A stretch of 64,000 bases of DNA from assembly GCF_002105155.1 (NCBI RefSeq), contig NW_019029001.1, positions 248,001 through 312,000 on the forward strand. The letters run 5' to 3'. Under the pieces are notes generated by a model, which saw only the letters and a program-made list of their open reading frames with translations, had not been told where the DNA came from and made no database searches. Both the position numbers and the translations under genes were made by a program. This document shows, piece by piece, positions 14,501 through 22,590 of this stretch. Source of the stretch: Lobosporangium transversale (Eukaryota; Mortierellomycota; Mortierellomycetes; Mortierellales; Mortierellaceae). Every line of letters starts with the position of its first letter. Within the stretch, counting starts at the first letter, position 1.

Positions 14501-15431
14501 TTAAAGGTGTAGAGTATTTCTATGCCATGAGTGTTGAAAACATGGCTATTAAGAAATTGAAACTTCATACACATCCTCTTTTTTTTGGTGACGGCGTTAT
14601 TGATATAATTGTTGGGTTTCTTCTGAATTGCTCATGAGCCAATCCGCCTATGCGTTCCAAAAAAAAAAAAAAAAAAAAAAAAAGGAACACGAGCCCTTCT
14701 TTGGGCTTAATCACAGTTTATTCTTTGGATCGTAAAACGGGAAAATTTGCCCATTTAGCTTTCATCAACTCATGGGCGGAACTGATCCAGTTCAGTAAAA
14801 ATCAATCAGGAAAAATCAGCAAAAACCATATATCAAACTATCTAATCACGATGCACTATGTTCACTATTCACTCGCCTCTACTCCTTTGCGCATCTAACA
14901 ACTTTTGCCATTTCTTCATTTCTCGTTGATAGTCATGGCGAAGGCTGGATTTGCCATATGTAGATGATTGGAGAAGGGCTGCAAACAACGCTTGAAATAA
15001 AAAAATAAAAATAAAAATAAAAAAATAAAAAATAAAAAAAAATAAAAAGAGAAACCTGTTTGTTTCTCTGTTAAAAAGTCTGATGAGTGTGTATGTTTTT
15101 TTTAAATATGCTCCTTTTGTTTCGAGCTGCATTGTCGAAATATATATACCCAATTATGGGGACAACATTCTACACACAAACCACACACCGAGAGTAAATT
15201 TGTGGTAAATTCATCAGCCCTTCGTTTCGCTCTCTTTCATACACCTACAAATACCCTGCTTCTCTCCCTTTCATGCTGATACAACGACATTTATCTCCCA
15301 CCCTCTCACATTCTCACAGATTACAATCTCTTGCTCTTTTAAAGTAAACCATGTCTACCCTAACAACTTCAACTTCAATTTATAGCTGCATAAACTAATG
15401 TTCGTTGCTTGCACTGTCTTTAATACTGTAA

Positions 15432-15547
15432 TTCAGGGCTCCCATTCGATAATCGAATAGAATTCGAATGCACTGTAAAAAAAAAAAAATTCACCCCTTT
15501 TTTATATGCATTCAAATTTCATTCGATTGTCGAATAGGAGCCCTGAA
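15432..15547. mobile_element. 116-bp MITE inside the element 1 leader
   Basis: Terminal inverted repeats of about 40 bp: TTCAGGGCTCCCATTCGA on the left and its near-reverse complement, ending GAGCCCTGAA, on the right. TA dinucleotides flank it. It interrupts the leader intron that is intact in element 2 (26486-26576), so it inserted after the two copies diverged. An apparent upstream start codon at 15468 comes from this insertion. Confidence 0.75.
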
Positions 15548-15561
15548 TATACTTCCTCTAA

Positions 15562-18330
15562 ATGGGTATAAAAGCCCTCTATTCACACCTTTCAAGAAGA
15601 GGTTGCCACCAAGAGGGGTTAATGTACATGAGCTTGCTGCTAAACCTGATTCATCTTTTAAGCTAGATCTGCTTGGCACTTTCCACAGCGATATACACAA
15701 TCTCATCCTAAGAAAATTCAACCGGCAGAGCTCTTTCACTGCCTATGGCCATGCTATGATTAATACCAATCTAAAGGTCTTTGGCCCACTTGCCACAGTG
15801 ACGGTACACATTGATGGGCCCCGCTGCAATGAAAAAGCCCGCGCTTATAAAGACCGAGATGCTAAGCGTACAACAACTGGTGCAAAGCTCGATACACTCA
15901 TAGCCAACATAGAAATTAAGCCCACTGAAGGGAAATGGGAATCTTGGAGCCATATGATTCCCATTAAAAAGAATCTTCGACAGCTCTTCACATTCAGTCA
16001 TAACGAGAAGAGGGGACTCGCAGCACCATTTGACCGATACAATAACTTCTTAATCTGCCATTGCGGCAATGAAGCTGATGTATGCTTTGCCGTCAAATGT
16101 ACGCCAACCAGTATCGCTGTATCTGGGGGCTCTGGTCTTTTTACCTATTGTTCTATACAAAGAGTTCTTCGTCTAATCTCTCATCGCCATCACATTTATG
16201 TGCATGAGAAGCAAGATGTCCTGGAAACCCTTGGATTTTCAAGTGACATTCCACTCCTGGTCTATGACATTGTATCCGATCACGATTACATCCCAAATAT
16301 CTCAACTGTTGGTCTTGCTACAAACATGAAGGCTCTTTCAGTAGTCATTGACACTGATGCCGAAAAGTTGGCGGCATTGTATGTTTGTGAGGTCCAGGCC
16401 AATAGCGCTCGAACTCCTTTAAAGGGCCAATTTGACAATTTAATCAGTGTTTTTTTTTTTTTTTTTCGCTAAGATTCAAACCCAAGCTTTGCAACAACCA
16501 ACCGCTAAAGGTTCCCTTATTACCATGACAGAATAGCCGCGGTATCCGCTAGGTACCAAAACAAAAATAATTAATCTCAACCCAGATAAGCTCCTTCGAA
16601 TGAACATTTTTCAAAGCGTATACAAAGAAACAAAAAACGAAGTTATCTAACCCTTGACATTGCTGTTTCGTAATTAGGCTCTTTATACCTAAATGCGCAA
16701 AGCCGGATCGCTATCGACCCGTTTTCCCTACTGTGAAACGGAACTCTCTCCTAAGAAATATGATCTGACTAACTGTAAACAACACGACCGTCTCGTCAGC
16801 CCCGATCATCAAAGAAAGCCCAGGAAAAAGGGAAGAGGATGAGGATGAAGATGAGAAGGGGGAGGGAGATAAGGAGGAAAGGAAGAAGAAAAAGAAGAAT
16901 AAAGGGAAAGCCAAGTACATCAGAAAGACTGATAAATCTAGGAAGGTGGAGGCTTGACTACTGCCAAGGATCGACGGTTGAAGAGAGCCCACCCCACTAC
17001 TGCATTAACTCTGGGTACGCTTAAGACGTGTATAGTTGCCAAGCTGAACTCCAACTCCGATCCCAATCTCAATCCCGAGTAACTTGCTGCTATAATCCAA
17101 GGGCTTATTTAATCCTTTATCAAAATGCTGAATGAGTTACGAATTCGAGCTTTCTGGGCCTGTGCCTTGTGATTGATAATCTGGTTACCATCCACAAGCT
17201 GCTCAACCTTCGAATACTCAAACATCTTAAGCAGCCTAGACTTCTTCGAGTGCTCAGCGGGGTCCCCCATCCTCAAGTCATGGCGCAGGCGATGGCGATG
17301 GCGGTGGTGATGGAGATTATGACGGGGATAAGGATGATGGTATCTCACTGGGTGTCAACGGTATTGACATTCTTAGATGGCGACGGAGAAGAAGCAGCTG
17401 AAGAAGATATATCGAGTATAAATCCGCTGTCTTCAGTGAACTCCAGCCCTCGGCGAGAGATCAGCTGGAAGTCATCTTCTCGACAATGTAGAGGTTAGAT
17501 ATGATACTCATGCACCATGCCCTCCCCTGGAAACACCATTATTATTGGATCCAGGCGAGAGGCGCTCGGTGATAATTGTAAAGTTGGATCCAAAAAAAAC
17601 CCCCTCCAATGAGCATGAGATCCTCCGGATTCTAGAGCGTATCTACAAATCATCCAAGAGGTTCCGGAGTGAGTTAGATAGGCGGGAGCTTGGAAGAGGG
17701 ATTACAGTAATTTAAAGCAACATTCCGTCATTCTCAAGACCCACTCTACCACAGTATTTCACTTATACGAGCTCACCGCCAAAATAAGCTCCATCAAGTA
17801 CTGGAGATAGCTTCGCTGGTAGTGGAGTTGGAGCCAATGACAACAATAGAGAGGCTATATATAGAGTGTTAGTCAATTTCTATAATGATGGATGGTTTGT
17901 TCGAAATATCTGGACAGTAGAAAAGCACTGAATGGATGCGTTAATTATGTAGTCAAGGCAATTCTGAAGCTTGCAGGCGGAAGTAATGGAAGAAGAAGAG
18001 GCACCAATACGAATGTGGTGATCTGTATTGGGCTTGGATCATTCAAGGCAAATCGAGAGCAAGCATCGAAGCATGAGATATTGACGAAGAAGCTTGTTGG
18101 AAAGGTTGAAAAAAATAAAAAATAAAAATCATGATCAATGGACATTTAATTTTTGGGTCTTTAAAATGGAGTATTAAGTATCCACGACCTCACTGCGAAT
18201 ACTTTGATCAGAAGTATGCTTTACAATTTCGACAGTACTTGAATCGGGGTGCTGTTGGTACTGAAAATATTGCAAGGGTCTGTGAGTCGCAGATAATACA
18301 GCAAAAATGACCTGCAAAATATATGCCGTA
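15562..18330 (+). pseudogene. XPG-Fanzor fusion pseudogene (copy 1)
   Basis: Homologous along its length to the copy 2 gene. The XPG part (15562-16445) starts MGIKALYSHLSRR, suffers a one-base deletion near 15602, then runs on as VNVHELAAKPDSSFKLDLLG. Two metal-ligand aspartates are replaced by glycine: SGGSGL at about 16122-16140, where copy 2 has SGDSDL. A T-run expansion (16449-16466) breaks the frame. The donor of the next intron is AT instead of GT (near 16593). Further decay includes stops near 17170 and 17714, a deletion that removes the start of the zinc-finger exon, and a small inversion at 18205-18246 in the zinc-finger/DRD region. The promoter TATAAATA of copy 2 reads TACAAATA here (near 15246). 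It is non-functional, but useful because it shows the ancestral codon where copy 2 has a stop at 24898. Confidence 0.85.
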
Positions 18331-18536
18331 GAGACATCAAGCCGGCAGTAACAATTTGGTCTACTACCAAATATTACTAGGTCCTGAAAGGCCTTCGTCT
18401 TAAAAAAATTGTAAGTATTGATTTGACAATATTTTTTAGTTAATTTATTTACTTCTATGCACTAATGTATTCCTTGCTCTTTTTACAATATCCTTGATCT
18501 AGATGGGCTGTCCCGATTTTTAATGGGACAAACTAT
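18331..18536 (-). repeat. Element 1 right inverted repeat
   Basis: Partner of 13981-14186. Read left to right it holds the hairpin-capable AGGTCCTGAAAGGCCT, the donor-like GTAAGTATT, CACTAAT (branch-site-like), a pyrimidine run, TCTAG followed by ATGGG, and the terminal palindrome-like GTCCC...GGGAC. Confidence 0.88.
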
Positions 18537-18591
18537 ACGGAAGTTATGATAATAAATAAAGAAGAACTGGTGGGCATAGCAGAATGGTATA

Positions 18592-19192
18592 CTAAACCAT
18601 TTTGGCAAACTCCTCGCGATCAACCTTGTTATCATTGTTCTTGTCAGCAGCCTTGATCATGTCATCGATATCAGAAGAAGTGGGCTTTTCTCCTTGACTG
18701 GCCAAGACCTCCTTGAGCTCTTTTGCTGAGATGGACCCATCACCATCACGATCAAAGCTCTGGAAGATGGCACTCACCTCCTGGGCGCTCTTTTGCTTTG
18801 GCTGACCCGAGACTGAGTTGGGGTTGTTGAGGCCAAGAGTCATGTAGACTTCCAAGAACTCATTAAAATTGATTTTGCCGTCTTTGTTATTGTCGCCGCG
18901 AGAGAAGAACCTTTGAATATCGTACTCCTCAGGATCACGGTTCAAGTTCTTGAGAGACTCAATGAACTCTTTCTCGGTGATGAAGCCATCGCCATCCTTA
19001 TCGATGGCATTGAATTGCTGTTTGATAAGGACAGTCTCTGATTCGGAATATTTATTGTTGGACTAGATATTAACAAGCCAATCAATGAGGGAATATGTAA
19101 ACTTGTTAATGGACGTTTTGGACTATTCTTTCATGCTATTGACGATAGAGAGAGAGAGGGAGAAGAGAGAATGAAAATGAAATACTTGCCAT
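18592..19192 (-). CDS. Four-EF-hand calmodulin-like protein
   Basis: A calcium sensor of 157 aa. Exon 2 (19062-18592) encodes everything but the initiator. The start codon at 19192-19190 forms a coding exon by itself and is followed by an intron (19189-19063) that begins GCAAGT and ends CTAG, a GC-AG intron. A GT donor one base further on would put a stop in frame. The EF loops are DKDGDGFITEKE, DNNKDGKINFNE, DRDGDGSISAKE and DKNNDNKVDREE. The fourth has Asn instead of Gly at loop position 6. The central linker has an insertion relative to calmodulin (LGLNNPNSVSGQPKQKSAQE), so it is calmodulin-like and not calmodulin itself. An ATAAATA sequence about 70 bp upstream is a TATA candidate. Element 1 ends just beyond the stop codon. 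Confidence 0.88.
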
Positions 19193-21294
19193 GATGTTTT
19201 GGTTTGTAAAACGTAGTGATGAGTAAATGAGGTTGAATTAAGGAAAGAAGAGAAGAGATGGGTATTTATTCTTGTCATGCAGTCGTAATCAACTTTGACA
19301 GCAAACCAAAAGTCCTCTTGTGTTGTTTTAAGTTCAGACGTTTCGTTGGGTCAGCAATTATACATGTATCGATCTAGTGACTGATTTTGTCATGTCTTGT
19401 CTTGTGTAGCACTAAATTTTTGATTACCTGAGCCTTTTTTTTTATAAACATGCAAACAACATGCAATACATGGATCTTTAACATGTTGTGCCTTTCAAGT
19501 CAGCTCAGTACTTTCGGTACAGAACTCTAGTTTGAATATGATGGCTTCGCTCACATAGATATGGATAGAAATACGCCATCGCAACGAAGCGAATACGCCA
19601 ATACATGGATCTCTTACATGGACAAATACACACTCTTCTTTTCTTTTCTTTCTTTCTCTCATCTTCTTTGGAGCATTACTACTATAAAGATCGTTGGAGC
19701 TACCTGTGCCTATAAAAAAGTTTATTTGAAGAGGCCACGTGCATACAAAGGAAGAAAAGAGGGTGTTAGGGACGGTAAGGCTAAGATAAACAAGATAAAC
19801 CATGATGTCTCTCTCATACATCACTGTGGCGATATGATCGTGTGGACAGGACACGGTGACAAACGCCATACCTTAATATACCCATAAATATGGCAAAGAA
19901 AGGTATAATTAAATTGACAGTCGAGTGTTTGCTCCTAAAGAACAGCTCGAAGGGATGAACAAAGGCTAGTCATAGACTATGGGTAGCTTGCAAGGATGGT
20001 AAAAGGAGAGGGTTGATATCCTGAGTACACAGCTATGACAAAACTTATGAAGAGCTTATTATCAAACGGGAGGAATAGGCTCATGGAGCTTGGCTTGGAT
20101 TGACCTGGCTTCACTTGAGCAAAAAAAATCCTAGTGATCATGCGGACGAAAATGCCCAATAACTTACTTTCAGATCCTGCTTTTAATTTACATCTTTCCT
20201 TCATTGTTGCCTATGACTTGGGCAGTGAGGACCTTATGAAATAGGAATGTTGCTGCATTAGCAGCCATTTATATGGATCTTCATTATTGTTTCCTGTCCT
20301 TTTTTTTAAAGAAGATCCTTAATCTTATTAAACACACATCTTCCTTTCGTTCTCGTTACTTATTATGATATTTCAAACATCCTCAACGGAATATGAGGTA
20401 AGAGCCTTATCCCTAGAAATCCCATGTACGAGCATGTCTTGGTGCTTGTGAACGGCTTCTTCCTTGCTATACCTTTTCCCTGTTGCCAACACTTGTGGCG
20501 CTCACGTCACATGACTTTTCTAGCTTGTCGCACGCCACTTAAAGGGTTGAATCACGTATGTTTCTCACTGACCATTTTGACCATTTCAAACATACAGACT
20601 CTAACACCTTACACTTGACTTGTCTACATCTTATCTCTTATCCCAATAGATTAATAGATTATGAATACTCTGATCATTCTCAGTATGATAAGGGAGTTGA
20701 CTCTAGCAAGAATAGTTCCAAACATGGATGTCCTAGAGCTCATGTGGATACTTGATATACTCTTCTTATTATGGTGCTCGTTACAACACCATCATAATGT
20801 CGTCGTTGCCGAAAGAGGCAAGCGTTTGCACACCGCAGTCTCTTGAAGGAAACCCCTACTCATCATACAGTAAGGGTATCTTAGGCCCGCTGACCGTAAA
20901 CTCCAAGGTGCTTATCGCTATCACCGCTCTACTAATTAGCGCACAATTTTTCTGAAGGCCCCTCCTTAGTTCAATTGGCTACCACTCATTACCATAGTAT
21001 ACGCGACATAACCAAGGGGTTAGAGTCAACAAAGTAGTTTTCAAGTGTATCAGAAGTTCCGGAGTAAGCAGGCAATACATATATGAAATATATTGACTAT
21101 TCCGGATTATAAAAGTAGAGCAAAGTAGCGGATAGTCTCTACCACTAATATTTATAAGCTGTTCTATCGCTTGACCCACGGTTGGAAGGACGATTCTAGG
21201 ACAAATATGCCTGTGGCTTGACACATATTACAAATGATAACTCTGGGAAGCAAATAAGTTCATACACAAGCTCATTCTTTCACATTCTGCAGAA
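19193..21294. other. Intergenic, no supported gene
   Basis: About 2.1 kb between the EF-hand gene (-) and the Asterix gene (+), two divergent promoters. The longest open frames (about 125 codons near 19495-19869 and shorter ones to 21224) have no recognisable domain and overlap on both strands, so I do not call them. ACATGGATCTyTwACATG occurs twice (about 19468 and 19603). Confidence 0.4.
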
Positions 21295-22295
21295 ATGTCT
21301 GCTCCATCAGCGTCCACATCTTCCTCTGCAGATCCGAGGCGATCTGATCACATTGTCGAATACAAACCTGAGGTTAAGCGTATTGAAGATGACGATCCAG
21401 ATGTACACGGATTCGTTGCTCTTTGTGCTGGTATGTGTCAATGAACACAAATATCTTTTCGAGTGCTGCTAACAAGTCGACAAGCTCATAAGTCCTCTCT
21501 TTTCTCTCTTTTATTTTAGCTGTCATTGGCTTGATGATTAGGGCAAGTATTAAGTACTGAATTAAATTGTTTATCCAAAGTTTTAGTCAATTATGAATCG
21601 CTAGGACAATCAACCATATATCGCAGCAAGAGCGCGATAGCGACATGACTATTTGCTGATGAAGAACGAAAGAGCGTATAAATCCTTAAAGGAAACACCA
21701 TTAAAACTTAGCTCCATCCGATGTTATCTAGCACTCCATTTGATCATGCACCATATCATTTCGATCCGTCTTCGAGTATAGTATCTCAGATGTGTGACAG
21801 TTCACAGCATATCACGATACAATGAAAGCTAACAATTCTTGATGTCATCTGCAATCATAAAGATCAAATATTACTCCAAAAGAAAGTACCATCGTTAGCT
21901 TTTCAGGAATATAAGAAAATGACATGCAGTTAATTAATATATATACTGTAATAACATTTTTATGCATCAACTAGAACCGAACCTGTCTTTGGTTAGGGAT
22001 GATATTCTCAGTTGAATCATACCTCAATCAACGCGCAAGTGAAGGTGGACTCATGGGTTCACCAACTGCAACCATCTTGTAAGTTTTTTTTATTAAAAAA
22101 AAAAAAAAAAAAAAAAAAAGTATAAGCAAGTTTATCAGAAAAAGAAAGAGTCTTTGACCTCATCTAATAAAAAAATGCATATCAATATATATAAAAAAAT
22201 CCCTCGTGTTTTCATCTTGTAGGTTTTCAGTCTCTTCACTCGTGATGAACTACATGCCAGAAATCCTTGCTGCATACTCTGGCGTGAAAACCTGA
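21295..22295 (+). CDS. WDR83OS: Asterix (PAT complex subunit, WDR83OS homologue)
   Basis: Asterix is a small ER membrane protein that, with CCDC47, shields transmembrane helices during multipass protein insertion. Four exons fit: 21295-21430, 21520-21542 (23 nt), 21975-22078 and 22223-22295, giving 111 aa (human 106). The cytosolic N-terminus has the family signature DPRR, then VEYKPEVKR and DDDPD. Three hydrophobic segments follow (VALCAAVIGLMI, LWLGMIFSVESYL, ATILFSVSSLVMNYM). The N-Q-R-A-S-E stretch matches the family's NSRSSE. Intron 2 begins GCAAGT and ends CTAG, a second GC-AG intron; the nearby GT donor gives a stop in frame. Element 2 begins about 78 bp past the stop. The short exon and GC donor explain why simple ORF finding misses this gene. 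Confidence 0.85.
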
Positions 22296-22373
22296 AGGAA
22301 TGATACCAAAAAATTGTTTTTGGCAAAATTGACTGCAAATAAATATTAATAGCTGTTGACTGAACTACCAATA

Positions 22374-22590
22374 TAGTCCGTCCCATTAAAAAACGACATT
22401 CCATCTATTGTAAAAAGAAGAAATGTATTAGAACACAGAAATAAATAAATAAATAAGAAAAAAAGTACTATCAAGCCAATACTTACAATTTTTTTAAGAC
22501 GAAGGCCTTTCTGGACCTAGTCATGTTTGTAGTAGATTGTGTCCTACTGTTGTTGCCGGCTTGTCTCTCCGCCTCCTCCTGGACCCAGCA
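22374..22590 (+). repeat. Element 2 left inverted repeat
   Basis: Shares with all other ends of the family the block CTTACAATTTTTTTAAGACG, then AAGGCCTTTC and GGACCTAGT. Its inner part overlaps the extreme 3' end of the fusion gene (GCCGGCTTGTCTCTCC). It is the partner of about 27600-28003. Confidence 0.75.
22480..22543 (-). ncRNA. Candidate Fanzor guide-RNA scaffold region (hypothetical)
   Basis: Just 3' of the Fanzor coding end, all four family ends keep AGGTCCnGAAAGGCCTTCGT (with small changes), then a short A run and TTGTAAGTATT. AGGTCC/GGCCT can pair around a GAAA-type loop. In known Fanzor systems the guide RNA overlaps the 3' end of the gene and the element end, so this is the place to look. 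There is no direct evidence of transcription. Confidence 0.25.

Larger units (their letters stand above)
13981..18536. mobile_element. Element 1: decayed XPG-Fanzor transposon with long inverted repeats
   Basis: This 4.6-kb unit is bounded by inverted repeats of about 206 bp (13981-14186 and 18331-18536) that differ at only about one or two positions by eye. The ends lie at TATA (13979-13982 and 18534-18537), which fits a TA target-site duplication like that of Tc1/mariner elements. It contains a broken XPG-Fanzor gene on the plus strand and a short relic, next to the left repeat, that is homologous to the right flank of element 2. There is no transposase. The right end lies about 56 bp from the stop codon of the EF-hand gene. 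The same architecture recurs at 22.4-28.0 kb, which supports a single family. Confidence 0.82.

Noticed and set aside
15468-15561. Apparent start of the element 1 nuclease at 15468
   Set aside because: This start comes from the inserted MITE. By comparison with copy 2 the real start codon is at 15562, in another frame.
19495-19887. Overlapping ORFs of about 108-124 codons on both strands
   Set aside because: No domain, no splice context, and mirror-image frames; probably chance.
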